Assembly (NCBI GenBank): GCA_963778375.1
Contig: CAVZTX010000038.1
Span: forward strand, 1 to 64,000
Length of the DNA: 64,000 nt
DNA from: CAVZTX01 sp963778375
Lineage (GTDB): Bacteria; Chloroflexota; Ktedonobacteria; Ktedonobacterales; Ktedonobacteraceae
Direction of reading: 5' to 3'
Shown: positions 24,615-34,647 of the stretch, piece by piece
Layout: each line of letters starts with the position of its first letter
How positions within the stretch are numbered: the first letter of the stretch is position 1
Notes under the pieces: model-generated
Seen by the model: the letters and a program-made list of their open reading frames with translations, nothing else
What the model was told of the DNA's origin: nothing
The model's database searches: none
Position numbers and translations under genes: made by a program

Positions 24615-25982
24615 CTACTTCCCCATATTCTGCAAGAAACGGGCGACTGTACGCACGCCTTTGAAGAACTGGCTGAGAGAATATTTCTCGTTGGGCGCGT
24701 GCAGGTTGTCATCCGGCAGGCCAAATCCCATCAGTACAACTGGCACGCCTAGAATTTCGTAGAACAGCGCGGCGATAGGAATCGAGCCGCCCTCACGGAG
24801 GTATACTGGCTCTTTGCCATATGTTTCCTTCAGGGCGGCAGATGCTGCCCGCATTGGTGGCGTATCTATCGGTACCAGGGCTGACTCGCCGCCATGTACA
24901 TTATGTACCGTGACCTCTACGCCTGGAGGGGCAAGCTCTTTCACGCGCTGTTCGAGGAGCGTGAATACCTCGGCTGACTTCAAATCGGGTGGCAAACGCA
25001 GGCTGATCTTCGCTTTAGCGACGGCTGGGATCACTGTTTTGGCACCTTCACCGGTAAAGCCACCGACAATGCCATGTACCTCTAGCGTTGGACGGGCCGA
25101 GATACGCTCCATAGGAGGATATTCTGCCTCACCTGTAAACTGTGAAACGCCCATCTCTTCGAGGAGCGATTCGTTGATGTGTAGGGGATCATCCTTCCAA
25201 AACGCTTTTTCCTGTTCCGTCGACTCATGCAGTTTGTCATAGAGTCCGGGGATATGAATGTGCCCTTCGGCGTCCTTGAGTCCGGCAATGATGATGGCCA
25301 GGGTGTGCAGTGGATTAGGAGCGACACCACCATATGAGCCTGAATGTAGGTCTTGCTTTGCGCCGCGTACCTCTACCTCGGTATAGATGATGCCGCGCAA
25401 GCCACAGATGAGTGCGGGAATATCCTTTGAAGGCATATGTGTATCGCAGATAAAGGCGGCATCACATTTCAAACGTTCGGGATAGGTTCTGACGTAGCGA
25501 TCAATGGACTCGCCCCCGGCCTCTTCTTCGCCTTCGATCAGTACGCGTACATTGACTGGTAGTGTGCCGTTGACTGCCATAAGCGATTCCAGCGCTTTGA
25601 ATACCAGCATTGTCTGGCCCTTGTCGTCACAGGCTCCTCGACAGTACAGGTTGTCGCCACGAATGGTTGGCTCGAATGGGGGTGACTCCCATAGGTCTAC
25701 TGGGTCAATGGGCTGAACATCATAGTGCCCATAGATGAGTACTGTTGGTTTGCCGAGAGCTTTAAGCCACTCGCCGTACACGAGCGGATGTCCTTGTGTC
25801 GAGATTACTTCGACTCCATCGAAGCCGATGCGCTTCAACTGGTCGGCAGCGTACTCTGCTGCGCGGCGAATATCGCCTGCGTGTTCTGGCAATGTACTGA
25901 TGCTGGGTATGCGAAGCCAGCCCTTCAAATCTTCGAGAAAACGGTCTTCGTTTTCACTTATGTACGTTTCTAGTTGGGTCAT
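24615..25982 (-). CDS. M20-family metallopeptidase (dipeptidase-like)
   Basis: 455 residues, ATG behind AAAGGA. Metal and catalytic motifs of the M20 family: YGHYDVQP (His and catalytic Asp), CRGACDDKG, GEEEAGGES (general-base Glu and metal-binding Glu), and a dimerisation domain between. Closest in layout to the carnosinase/CNDP-type dipeptidases that release amino acids from dipeptides in the cytoplasm. No signal peptide. Stands alone; the REP hairpin downstream may end transcription. Confidence 0.9.
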   Translation of the reverse strand: MTQLETYISENEDRFLEDLKGWLRIPSISTLPEHAGDIRRAAEYAADQLKRIGFDGVEVISTQGHPLVYGEWLKALGKPTVLIYGHYDVQPIDPVDLWESPPFEPTIRGDNLYCRGACDDKGQTMLVFKALESLMAVNGTLPVNVRVLIEGEEEAGGESIDRYVRTYPERLKCDAAFICDTHMPSKDIPALICGLRGIIYTEVEVRGAKQDLHSGSYGGVAPNPLHTLAIIIAGLKDAEGHIHIPGLYDKLHESTEQEKAFWKDDPLHINESLLEEMGVSQFTGEAEYPPMERISARPTLEVHGIVGGFTGEGAKTVIPAVAKAKISLRLPPDLKSAEVFTLLEQRVKELAPPGVEVTVHNVHGGESALVPIDTPPMRAASAALKETYGKEPVYLREGGSIPIAALFYEILGVPVVLMGFGLPDDNLHAPNEKYSLSQFFKGVRTVARFLQNMGK

Positions 25983-26167
25983 AGTAAAAGTGTCCTTTCT
26001 CTAGAAGATAGATATGCACGTATCGTATCAGGGGAGAGGGTGATTGTCCAGATGTGAAATGTGCTAACCGTATACGATATGGTAAAAAAGAATAGTAATA
26101 CGATAGGATAGATATGTAGGGTATATGAAGATAGGCATTTACACATGAGAAAAGGAAGGAACATAGC

Positions 26168-26821
26168 ATGTGCGGTCGCTATACACTCACTGTCAATATT
26201 AAAACCGTTTCCGAGGTATTCGGTGTTGCACCTACTCTGGAAACTACTCCGCGTTACAACGTTGCTCCAACGCAGGAAGTGATCACGATTGTGCGTAATG
26301 GTACAGATCATCTGGCGCAGCTTCGTTGGGGGCTTATTCCATCTTGGGCCAAGGATGAAGCGATTGGCTCACGTATGATTAATGCCAGGGCGGAGACGCT
26401 GGCGGAGAAGGCCAGCTTTAAGAGGCTATTAAGCTCGAAACGCTGCCTGGTGATTGCCGATGGCTTTTACGAGTGGAAGCAGGAGAACGGTTCCAAGACC
26501 CCTATGTATATCACAATGAAAAGTGGAGAGCCTTTCGCCTTCGCCGGTCTGTGGGATAATTGGAAAAGCCCGGATGGTCAGCAGATACGCAGTTGTACGA
26601 TTATCACTACGCAGCCAAATGAGGTAGTCGCCTCCATCCATAACCGGATGCCTGCTATTCTTGTGCCAGATGCTCGTGAATTGTGGCTGGATACTAATCT
26701 TCACGATGCAGATGCGCTGCTGCACTGGCTTGCCCCCTACCCATCCGAGCAAATGACAGCAAGAGCGGTTTCGCGTTTGGTGAACGACCCGAAGCATGAT
26801 AGTCCGGAAGTACTTGCATGA
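26168..26821 (+). CDS. yedK: SRAP-family protein (YedK/HMCES-like)
   Basis: 217 residues with AAAAGGAAGG before the ATG. The catalytic Cys2 (MCGRYTLT), the NARAET motif, DGFYEWK with the catalytic Glu, and the IHNRMP histidine are all present. SRAP proteins form a thiazolidine crosslink with abasic sites in single-stranded DNA, protecting them during replication. I saw no SOS-box-like site in front of this gene. A bidirectional terminator follows. Confidence 0.93.
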   Translation: MCGRYTLTVNIKTVSEVFGVAPTLETTPRYNVAPTQEVITIVRNGTDHLAQLRWGLIPSWAKDEAIGSRMINARAETLAEKASFKRLLSSKRCLVIADGFYEWKQENGSKTPMYITMKSGEPFAFAGLWDNWKSPDGQQIRSCTIITTQPNEVVASIHNRMPAILVPDARELWLDTNLHDADALLHWLAPYPSEQMTARAVSRLVNDPKHDSPEVLA

Positions 26822-26866
26822 CTAATTCAATGCGCATGTTTTGAGAAGCGAGGAGCTTGTACTACT

Positions 26867-26912
26867 GAGGAGTGTATCGCACGGCAACCACTTCTCCACG
26901 TGCGCACTCCTC
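26867..26912. terminator. Bidirectional terminator hairpin between convergent genes
   Basis: GAGGAGTG-TAT-CGCACG pairs with CGTGCG-CACTCCTC (14 bp, one 3-nt bulge, 15-nt loop). It lies between the plus-strand SRAP gene and the minus-strand DUF512 gene. Confidence 0.65.
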
Positions 26913-26965
26913 GTCTTGAGAAAAGACAGAACAATGTACAATCATTTTTCTTCCCTTGTTCTCCT

Positions 26966-28387
26966 TTAAGCTCGTGATTGTACTCGCACTGCCTCTTTTT
27001 GCACGAAAGTGGCTGCTCCAGGAGTAGCAAGCGAGCGAATAGCCTCAATGGTCTCCTGGGCGTTGCGCACGAATTCGGCTCGTACAGGCAAGTTTGCCTT
27101 GAACTCTTCCACCGTCATGTCATCCAGGAAGCGCACGCCTTCGTTGTCCAGCATTACACGGGGCAACAGTATAAGACTGCCAAGATCGCTCTGCTCTTTC
27201 AATGCAGCCAGCACATCCTGCCCACAGAGTAGTCCTGCAACGGTGACTTCTGACCCAAAGAAGCGATTCACGATTGGCAGTACCTGCACCTCAAGGCCCT
27301 CAATCTGGCGTAAGTCCATCGCAATCTGTTCGATGACGGGTTGTGCCATCGTACTTGTAGCTAGCGTTACCTTGCGTGGCTCTGACAAACGCAGTGGCAG
27401 TCGAGATTTCGTGCGAGCCCATTGCTCAATCAGGTAGCGGGTCATGCCGACGCCGTTCTCGATCTGAGCATAGGAGCCGTAATGCTTTGCAGGTGGAAAT
27501 TCGCGGCCTGTCAGATAGTACCATTCATCTGAAAGATAGACGAACGGGTCGCCGTCGAGATTTTCTGCCTCGAAGCGGTGCTGATAAACCTCAACCTGCT
27601 CAATAATCGCCTCGGCCTCTTGCCGGGTGTAGTGGCGCAATGGTGGAAGGTCGCCAGTTTTGATCATGTTGTTGTACTTCGTCAGGCCGACAGGTACCAC
27701 AGAAATGGACTCGACAATCGGACGCAGCGTAGCTAAGTCCTGGATGCTGCGATCAAGATGTATGCCGTCATTGATGGGAGGGCAGAGCACGAGCTGTGTA
27801 TGACAGGTGATGTGCATGCTTCCAAGGCGCTGAATGTGCTCGATGATATCTCCCGCTCTTGGCCCATCCACCATTTTGCGGCGTAGGTCGGGATCGGTCG
27901 TGTGTACGGAGACATACAATGGGGTCAGCTTTTGCTCGTCGAGGCGTTGCCAATCATGTTCTTTGAGATTGGTCAGGGTGATAAAGTTCCCAAAGAGGAA
28001 GGAATAGCGATAGTCGTCGTCCTTGATATACAGCGTGGAGCGCATTCCATGCGCAAGCCCAGGTTGGGGTGCGAAGCGTTCAGGCAGTCCTTTGATAAAA
28101 CAGAAGACGCATTTATTGGCGCATTGGCGGATAAAAGGAGCAGGTTCTTCACCAAAGAGCACGCCCAGGTTCTCATCGATAGTTTTGCTAATGTGTACTT
28201 CGTGCTGGTTTAGTTGCCGCTCGTAACCAATCGTCAACTCTTCGTCGGCAACATAAAAGCGATAATCCACGAGATCGCGAACGTTATGACCATTGATTGT
28301 GCGAATAAGATCTCCCGGCTGTAGACCCGCGCGATCTGCCGGGCTTTCAGGCACTACCTCACGCACCCATCCATACATTTTTGGCAT
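26966..28387 (-). CDS. DUF512 family protein with PDZ and radical-SAM-like cysteine motif
   Basis: 473 residues, with AAGGAAA upstream of the ATG. The N-terminal ~65 residues are a PDZ-like domain (PADRAGLQPGDLIRTINGH). Cys89, Cys93 and Cys96 form CxxxCxxC (QCANKCVFCFIKG), followed by a TIM-barrel-like region (YVSVHTTDPDLRRKM), and the C-terminal ~200 residues are DUF512. The family probably binds an Fe-S cluster; its reaction is not established. It is often found close to der or tRNA-processing genes; here the next minus-strand genes are a tail-anchored protein and a CCA-type transferase. Confidence 0.88.
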   Translation of the reverse strand: MPKMYGWVREVVPESPADRAGLQPGDLIRTINGHNVRDLVDYRFYVADEELTIGYERQLNQHEVHISKTIDENLGVLFGEEPAPFIRQCANKCVFCFIKGLPERFAPQPGLAHGMRSTLYIKDDDYRYSFLFGNFITLTNLKEHDWQRLDEQKLTPLYVSVHTTDPDLRRKMVDGPRAGDIIEHIQRLGSMHITCHTQLVLCPPINDGIHLDRSIQDLATLRPIVESISVVPVGLTKYNNMIKTGDLPPLRHYTRQEAEAIIEQVEVYQHRFEAENLDGDPFVYLSDEWYYLTGREFPPAKHYGSYAQIENGVGMTRYLIEQWARTKSRLPLRLSEPRKVTLATSTMAQPVIEQIAMDLRQIEGLEVQVLPIVNRFFGSEVTVAGLLCGQDVLAALKEQSDLGSLILLPRVMLDNEGVRFLDDMTVEEFKANLPVRAEFVRNAQETIEAIRSLATPGAATFVQKEAVRVQSRA

Positions 28388-28519
28388 TGATTTGTGTTTC
28401 CTTAAGAAAGAGAAGACCAGTGGGATATAGATTATTTCCCTACACTTGCGGATATTTATCCAGATGATTATAACCCCTCGTGATGAGCGGCGTCAAATTT
28501 TCTCTTCAAAAAGGCTACG

Positions 28520-29041
28520 CTAGAATGGGTGCCTAATGATAAGAAAAATCACAATAAGGATAACCAGGACGGCCACGACTCCAAGTATAAAATAGGTATT
28601 TTTGCGACCGAGGTTGCCGACCCTGGTGGGGTTGGGACCTTTCGCAACAACCTTCTTTACCTCCTGGAGACGCTCCTCCTTCTTTTTCTCAAGGCGCTTC
28701 CTTTTTCTATCACGCGCAGTTACGGGGGTGCTTTCCGTATAGGGTCCTGTACCCAGATGTTCCATACGGCGGCGCATTTGCCGGTTGTAGCTCTCCGCCT
28801 GCTGTTGTTGTGGATTGGTCGAGGTGATTTCTTTGGGTTGTGTGGATTTGGCTCCAGCTACGGCGCTGCCACCAATCACTGGTTTGCGATTCTTGTTACT
28901 CTGCTTGCCCTTGTTTGTTGGAAAACTGCTGGCCACTAGGGGATTCGACTCGGTTTTGGAGGCGGTTGGTTGCGCTCCAACGGTAGGTTTTGAATTGTTA
29001 TCTTCTGGCTTATTCGAGCCTGGTTTATTCACTTTTGTCAT
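28520..29041 (-). CDS. Tail-anchored protein of unknown function
   Basis: 173 residues. The ATG at 29041 has GGAGGAAGGAG six bases upstream. The first ~145 residues are polar and basic, rich in Lys, Asn, Gln and Pro, with a strongly basic stretch (RDRKRKRLEKKKEERLQEVK). One C-terminal helix (YFILGVVAVLVILIVIFLII) ends four residues before the stop, so the protein should be anchored by its tail with a cytoplasmic basic domain. The start lies within the end of the CCA-type gene (17-bp overlap), implying coupled translation. No family recognised. Confidence 0.6.
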   Translation of the reverse strand: MTKVNKPGSNKPEDNNSKPTVGAQPTASKTESNPLVASSFPTNKGKQSNKNRKPVIGGSAVAGAKSTQPKEITSTNPQQQQAESYNRQMRRRMEHLGTGPYTESTPVTARDRKRKRLEKKKEERLQEVKKVVAKGPNPTRVGNLGRKNTYFILGVVAVLVILIVIFLIIRHPF

Positions 29042-30416
29042 TGTTCGCTCCTTCCTCCTGCTCAATCATGTTTCTAGCGATCTTTGCTGCCTCCTCTTTA
29101 TCGTCTGATGACAACACACCGTCGATTACCAGGCTCAGCAGGTGATCCTTGATTGGACGTAGCCACGGCCCTGGGCCACGACCAAACATCTCCATCAGTT
29201 CATTGCCATCCAGAGGACTCTTCAGCGGTACACGCTCCGCTTCCTCTTTCAAGCGTTGACAACGTTCGGCCAGTTCGGTGACGCGAGCTGCGGCCCGCGA
29301 AACTTTATCGGCACGATAACTGGTAATGTCAGCGCGTGATAGGTCAAGCAGATCAGCAAAGTTATTCCCACTTTCCAACATCAGACGCCGTACCGCTCCA
29401 TCCGTCCAATCAGAGGTGTAAGCATTAGCCCTCATATGCAGGCGTACAATACATGAAACACTATCAATGAAGTCACGATCAAAGTGCAGGCGTTTAAGAA
29501 TTTCACGGGCCATGTATGCCCCAACATCTTCGTGCCCGAAGAAATGTACCTTACCATCCTCGACACTACGTGTGCGCGGCTTGGCAATATCATGCAACAA
29601 CGCGCTCCAACGCGTTATCAGACGCGGGGATGAACGCTCCACAACACGTAACACATGCGCATATACATCTTTTGAATGTATTGTTGGCAGTGGTTGCTGG
29701 CTAACGCCGCGTAATTCTAATACTTCCGGGATAATCCACTCCATCAGACCCAGTTCAACAAGCAAGTCAAGCCCCTTCGCGGGATGAGGAGAGAGCAGCA
29801 GTTTGTTCATCTCGTCACGGATACGCTCGCGACTAATCTTCTGCAATTTTGGGGCCTGGCGTATAATTGAGCGCCTCGTCTCAGGTTCAATGGTGAAATC
29901 GAGTTGAGCTGCGAAGCGTATAGCTCGCAGCAGGCGCAGTGGATCTTCGTCGAAGCGTTTATCGGGTTCGTTGCCAACCGCTCGCAAAATATGCGCTTCG
30001 AGGTCTTGTCGCCCCCCAAATGGATCACTGATCTGCCCACTCAAAGGATCGCGTGCCATTGCGTTGATTGTGAAGTCTCGTCGTCGCAGGTCTTCCTGCA
30101 GCTTTGTGCCGAAACAGACCTCTGGCTTACGTGATTCGGGATTATATACTTCGCTGCGAAACGTGGTGATCTCGATTATATCGCTGCCATAATGCAGGCG
30201 TACCGTCCCAAAACGCTCGCCTACCAGGATGACCGCATTGGGACGCGTGGGTGCGACCAGTCGCTTGATCTCATCTGGATGAGCGTCGGTTGCCAGGTCT
30301 GCATCATTGGATTGTCCTCGATGCAGCAGCACATCGCGCACAGTTCCCCCTACCATATATAATTGTTTCTGCTGTGCGCGAAAAGCCTCCGCCAGCGTGA
30401 TGATCATATCCAGCAT
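29025..30416 (-). CDS. cca: CCA tRNA nucleotidyltransferase / poly(A) polymerase family protein
   Basis: 463 residues. The class II nucleotidyltransferase head: MVGGTVRDVLL, then DADLAT (Asp38 and Asp40 bind metal), TTFRSE, and the RRRDFTINAMA neck motif followed by RFDEDPLRLLRAIRFAAQ. An HD domain follows (LLHDIAKPRT, FGHEDVGA). This family adds or repairs the 3' CCA of tRNA or adds poly(A) tails. The tRNA-Lys gene in this window does not encode CCA, so such an activity is needed. A downstream gene overlaps its 3' end. No ribosome-binding site is visible at the ATG. Confidence 0.92.
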   Translation of the reverse strand: MLDMIITLAEAFRAQQKQLYMVGGTVRDVLLHRGQSNDADLATDAHPDEIKRLVAPTRPNAVILVGERFGTVRLHYGSDIIEITTFRSEVYNPESRKPEVCFGTKLQEDLRRRDFTINAMARDPLSGQISDPFGGRQDLEAHILRAVGNEPDKRFDEDPLRLLRAIRFAAQLDFTIEPETRRSIIRQAPKLQKISRERIRDEMNKLLLSPHPAKGLDLLVELGLMEWIIPEVLELRGVSQQPLPTIHSKDVYAHVLRVVERSSPRLITRWSALLHDIAKPRTRSVEDGKVHFFGHEDVGAYMAREILKRLHFDRDFIDSVSCIVRLHMRANAYTSDWTDGAVRRLMLESGNNFADLLDLSRADITSYRADKVSRAAARVTELAERCQRLKEEAERVPLKSPLDGNELMEMFGRGPGPWLRPIKDHLLSLVIDGVLSSDDKEEAAKIARNMIEQEEGANNDKSE

Positions 30417-30748
30417 TGTAAGATGTGTGTGTCCGTTCCAAATAGCACCGTTTTAGGCGCAATAGGTTTCTACGGTGACTATCCCCTTCGTTGTAATGGG
30501 TCTATTGTATCATGGGTTGTTTGTGTTGGCTAGACACATTCTGTTTCACTCTCGGACTTCTCAATCTGACGGCTTCAGGGCAGGAGTAACTGCATCTCTA
30601 CACCTTACATGAATTATCACTGATTCTCAACCACGACGAAAATCATACTCCTACACGTAAATGGTAATCTTCTTATAATATCAAACTAAATGGGAAAATA
30701 GGACAGACTAGGAATTTATACCTATGTCTTACTTGGGAGGAAATTGAA
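30417..30748. other. Divergent intergenic region, 332 bp, with candidate promoters
   Basis: Minus strand: TAGCCA (30532-30527), 17 bp, TACAAT (30509-30504), a plausible promoter for the CCA-type gene. Plus strand: a TATAAT at 30674-30679 about 70 bp before the flavoprotein start with no good -35. No gene or repeat seen. Confidence 0.45.
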
Positions 30749-32008
30749 GTGAAATTATCATTGGATAGGCAAGAACCAAAAGATTTTGTACCAACTGCAC
30801 ATTATGATGTCGTGGTAGTGGGGGCTGGTCCCTATGGACTTGCAGCGGCGGCACACTTACAAGGACGCGGATTACATGTAGCAATCTTTGGAAAGCCCTT
30901 GAAACTCTGGCGTGAACATATGCCGGAGGGAATGCTTTTGCGTTCGTACTGGTGGGCGACCAATATTTCGGATCCACAAAAGAAGTATGGGTTTAAACAG
31001 TACAGTCAGATTACAGGACAGCATTTAGGGGAGCCTTTACCAATAGAGACGTTCATTGACTACGCAATGTGGTTTCAGAAACACGTTGTTCCTAACGTAG
31101 ATGAAACGTATGTGAGCGTGATTGAGCGCAAAGAACAGACATTTGAATTGACGCTTGAAGACGGGCGCGTGGTAACCAGCTCGGCTGTAGTAATGGCTCT
31201 TGGTCTAGCTTACTACACCTACCGTCCCCCTGAATTTGATTCTTTTCCTATTGAGCTTGTATCTCACGCGTGCGACCACTACACGTTTGAACGTTTCGCA
31301 GGGAAACGCGTGGCGATAATAGGCAGCGGACAGAGCGCATTAGAAACGACAGCATTGGTCTATGAAAGCGGTGCTTCTGTAGATCTGATTACTCGTAGCC
31401 CTATTCACTGGCTTGGTGGCGACTCTATGAAAAACCGAACGCTTATCAAGCGAATAAAGGCTCCAAAAGCTGGCATTGCTCCGGGTTGGTACAACTGGGG
31501 ATTTGAACATCTACCTTATGCCTTCCAGAGACTTCCACGCGATAAGAAAGATAGGCTCCTACGTGGTCGTGGCCGCTTCGGTCCTGCGGGTTCAGCCTGG
31601 CTGAAAGATCGCATCCTGGGAAAGGTGACAATACACGAACAGCAGCGAGTGCAAGAGACACATGAGGTTGATGGGGGACTGGAATTGACGCTCTCAAATG
31701 GTGAATCTTTGAAGGTCGATCATCTTATTCTTGGAACTGGGTATATAATGGATATCAAGAAATTACCAATGCTGCATCCATCGCTCATCGAATCCATAGA
31801 GACGTATCACGGTGCTCCAGTTCTGAATAATCGGTTCGAGACCAATATTCCAGGTCTATTCTTTATAGGCTACTCCTCGGTATCTAGTTGTGGTCCACTC
31901 TTTCGCTTCGTTGTAGGTACTGATGCCGCGGCAAGACGTGTAGCGGGGGCAATAGCACGGCAAGTAGCTTTGCGCTCAATTGGGAAATGGTTTATACGTA
32001 AACGATGA
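30749..32008 (+). CDS. FAD/NAD(P)-binding oxidoreductase, flavin monooxygenase-like
   Basis: 419 residues, GTG start with TTGGGAGG eight bases upstream. The FAD-binding Rossmann motif VVGAGPYGLAAAAHL (about residues 24-38) and a second dinucleotide motif RVAIIGSGQSALETTAL (NADPH) are typical of class B flavin monooxygenases and lysine/ornithine hydroxylase relatives; a late LILGTGY segment supports this. It probably oxygenates a small substrate. It is followed by ATP-grasp and polysaccharide deacetylase genes on the same strand (gaps about 140 and 175 bp), suggesting a small biosynthetic cluster. Substrate unknown. Confidence 0.85.
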   Translation: MKLSLDRQEPKDFVPTAHYDVVVVGAGPYGLAAAAHLQGRGLHVAIFGKPLKLWREHMPEGMLLRSYWWATNISDPQKKYGFKQYSQITGQHLGEPLPIETFIDYAMWFQKHVVPNVDETYVSVIERKEQTFELTLEDGRVVTSSAVVMALGLAYYTYRPPEFDSFPIELVSHACDHYTFERFAGKRVAIIGSGQSALETTALVYESGASVDLITRSPIHWLGGDSMKNRTLIKRIKAPKAGIAPGWYNWGFEHLPYAFQRLPRDKKDRLLRGRGRFGPAGSAWLKDRILGKVTIHEQQRVQETHEVDGGLELTLSNGESLKVDHLILGTGYIMDIKKLPMLHPSLIESIETYHGAPVLNNRFETNIPGLFFIGYSSVSSCGPLFRFVVGTDAAARRVAGAIARQVALRSIGKWFIRKR

Positions 32009-32147
32009 GATATATCCGTGAATGCAGTTCTAGTCAGCCAATATCGGTAGCTAACTAGAGCTACAGCAGCGTGTAGGTCTCTGGCATAAAGCAATTCTCT
32101 CTCCTTATGGAAGGTTGCAAATCTTCGGTTGCTGTGAAAGGTAGTCT

Positions 32148-33305
32148 ATGGCAAGTAACAGTGCAGAAACTGACCTTAATGTGCCCCCATTGGTTATTAA
32201 GGAGCAAAGCTCAGTAAAACACGTTCAGACGGTACCGTATGATGCATTGATACTTGATGCCTCCTTGCGACAATCGCTTGTCTCAGCACGCTCCTTAGGT
32301 AGCCGAGGATTACGGATTGCAGCGCTTGATACTCACAATACTATCCCTGCCTTCTCGTCGCGCTGGTGCCAAGATGGTTTTGTCTGTCCATCAGGCCCGG
32401 CTACAGAAGGCTACCTTGCCTACCTTGAAGAATTCCTTAAGCTTACTGGTGCTCGCGTTTTGATCTCCTCATCAGATAGCACTGTAGCACTTGTACGTCA
32501 ATACCGTGAGAGACTGGAAAAACAGGTAAGCATAGCACTGGCAAAAGAGCCTGCTCTGGAGATAGCAGTAAATAAAGAAAAAACGTTAGAGATTGCCAGC
32601 CACTTAGGCTTAGCTATTCCTCGAAGTGTTACTGTAAGATCGACAGATGAAGTTAAGGCTGCGTTACGTGAAATTGGCTTACCTGCTGTTATCAAACCTG
32701 TAGAATCCTGGGTATGGCTAGAAAATGCGGACGAAAGCGACTCTAGCGGTATACGGTTTATTTCACGCTTAGTCACAACTCCTGAAGAGGCGCTACGTGC
32801 GGTTGAAGAGCTAACGTCTACTGGGGGAACTACCCTCTTCCAGCAGTTCTTGACAGGCAGACGTGAAGCGATAAGCCTTATGTATGCCAATGGTGAGATG
32901 TATGCACGTTTTGCTCAATGGGCAAAACGTACAGAGCCTCAGTTAGGTGGTCAATCGGTACTACGTCAAAGTATTGCTATTCCCACAGATATTGGCGATG
33001 CAGCAGAACGATTAGTGCGTGAAATCGAACTGGATGGCTACTCGGAGGTCGAGTTCCGCCGCGATAGCGCTGGAATTCCTTATCTCATGGAAATCAATCC
33101 TCGTCTGTCCGCCTCTGTTGAAATTGCAGTGCGTTCTGGTGTTGACTTTCCTTATTTGCTCTATCAATGGGCAAATGGGGAAGCAATTGATCGGGTGCAG
33201 AGTTATCGTGTGGGTGGCTGGATGCGCTATCTCAGGGGTGATATTATGACAACACTTGAGGCAATACAGCAGCGTGGTAGGCCAGGTATAACACCGCCGA
33301 TTTAG
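32148..33305 (+). CDS. ATP-grasp family ligase
   Basis: 385 residues with AAAGGTAG before the ATG. The central ATP-grasp fold is visible: INKEKTLEIASHLGLAIPRS-type lid (from about residue 145), GLPAVIKPVESW (ATP-binding Lys), and YLMEINPRLSASVE, carrying the Mg-binding Glu-x-Asn-Pro-Arg motif. Such enzymes join a carboxylate to an amine or thiol by an acyl-phosphate. The N-terminal ~120 residues (DALILDASLRQSLVSARSLG) are a pre-ATP-grasp domain. Context between a flavin monooxygenase and a NodB-type deacetylase suggests work on a modified sugar or natural product. Confidence 0.87.
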   Translation: MASNSAETDLNVPPLVIKEQSSVKHVQTVPYDALILDASLRQSLVSARSLGSRGLRIAALDTHNTIPAFSSRWCQDGFVCPSGPATEGYLAYLEEFLKLTGARVLISSSDSTVALVRQYRERLEKQVSIALAKEPALEIAVNKEKTLEIASHLGLAIPRSVTVRSTDEVKAALREIGLPAVIKPVESWVWLENADESDSSGIRFISRLVTTPEEALRAVEELTSTGGTTLFQQFLTGRREAISLMYANGEMYARFAQWAKRTEPQLGGQSVLRQSIAIPTDIGDAAERLVREIELDGYSEVEFRRDSAGIPYLMEINPRLSASVEIAVRSGVDFPYLLYQWANGEAIDRVQSYRVGGWMRYLRGDIMTTLEAIQQRGRPGITPPI

Positions 33306-33481
33306 GCAGTATTTGCTTTCTTCGCATCTTTTCTCGTCCCCATGCGCTACGACTACCTTGATTGGAAAGACCCAGTTCCCGCCTATATCGCATCAAAAGA
33401 CTTCATGAGTCAATGGATAGGCAATGCAATCAAAAAGCGACTATCCCGTTTGCAGAGAAAGCTGAGGGTGCACTAAACATC

Positions 33482-34528
33482 ATGCGTGAACGACTGCGTG
33501 TGTTGGTTGCCGCTTGTTTCTACTATAGTGGATTAGTAACGCTTGCCCACTGGTGGATGCGACGTTCAAGACCATGCCTGATCATTCTTAATTATCACCG
33601 CGCTATGGGTTATAACCTGTATTACCAGTTTCGCTATTTGCAGCGCCACTATCGCATCTTGCCCCTGGAAGCAGCGCTGGAAGAACTGTATACACCACAA
33701 GAAAAGAAGATACAGGCGCGGGATAGACGTATACCACTCGTGCTGACTTTTGATGATGGATACCGCGATAACTATACTTACGGTTTTGCACTTGCACGTC
33801 GGTTACAGATTCCTATAACTATCTTTCTCATTCCAGGTTACCTGGAGAGTGGAGAGTATTTCTCGTGGCTCGAGGGAAAACGCCTCGTGAAAAGAGCACA
33901 GGTGGAAAAGCTAACGATTGAGGGACAGATGTATCACTTGAATCAAGTGGAGGACCGAGACAGGCTCAGTCGAACAATCCATACCCTTCTGCGCCATTCA
34001 AAGTCTGTTGCTGAACGAGATGCCTTACTCAAACATCTACGTGATTCCTTGAAAGTGCCTGCCACCGTCACTGCGGAGGACAGGCCTGCTTTACCTTTAA
34101 CATGGGCGCAAGTACGCGAAATGGAAGAAAGTGGACTGGTCTCATTTGGTGCACATACTATGCACCACCCTGTTCTGGCTTACCTGTCGGACCCAGAGGA
34201 AGTCAGGCGTGAAGTAAGTGAATGCCGCTGTGTGCTTGAGCAGAGGTTAGGCCATCCGGTACGTACATTCGCATATCCTGTAGGTAAATTTGAGCATATC
34301 GGTAGAGAAGTGCCAAAAGCTGTAAGAGCCGCAGGATATAATTGGGCCTTAACGACAATCGAAGCAGTAAATACTCCACAGAGCGATCCCTATCTTCTAG
34401 AACGTCTTCCCGGAGATATAGAGCAGCACTGGCTCGTGATGGCATGTCAATTGGCGGGACTATTTCCTATTTTCTCACGCATAAAGAAAATCATGAAAAA
34501 CGCAAGTCAGCAGCGCCAGATCTCCTGA
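33482..34528 (+). CDS. Polysaccharide deacetylase (NodB-type) family protein
   Basis: About 348 residues from the ATG at 33482; a TTG at 33362 and ATG at 33413 in frame would lengthen it, but the likely membrane anchor (VLVAACFYYSGLVTLAHWW) begins right after 33482. NodB motifs are present: LTFDDGYRDNY (catalytic and metal Asp), and FGAHTMHHPVL (H-x3-H metal ligands), then AYPVGKF. An insertion of about 90 residues separates the first two motifs. It should remove N- or O-acetyl groups from a surface polysaccharide. Metal site complete. Last gene of the 30.7-34.5 kb group. Confidence 0.87.
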   Translation: MRERLRVLVAACFYYSGLVTLAHWWMRRSRPCLIILNYHRAMGYNLYYQFRYLQRHYRILPLEAALEELYTPQEKKIQARDRRIPLVLTFDDGYRDNYTYGFALARRLQIPITIFLIPGYLESGEYFSWLEGKRLVKRAQVEKLTIEGQMYHLNQVEDRDRLSRTIHTLLRHSKSVAERDALLKHLRDSLKVPATVTAEDRPALPLTWAQVREMEESGLVSFGAHTMHHPVLAYLSDPEEVRREVSECRCVLEQRLGHPVRTFAYPVGKFEHIGREVPKAVRAAGYNWALTTIEAVNTPQSDPYLLERLPGDIEQHWLVMACQLAGLFPIFSRIKKIMKNASQQRQIS

Positions 34529-34647
34529 AGCTGAGCCAACTTGATCTTTCATGTACTGCTTGTTTCCTCGGATTTTCCTACAAATGACTTAGGCAGAATC
34601 ATTCCATTGAGATTAACCTCATCCGGCTAAACTGCTTCCAAAAACAC

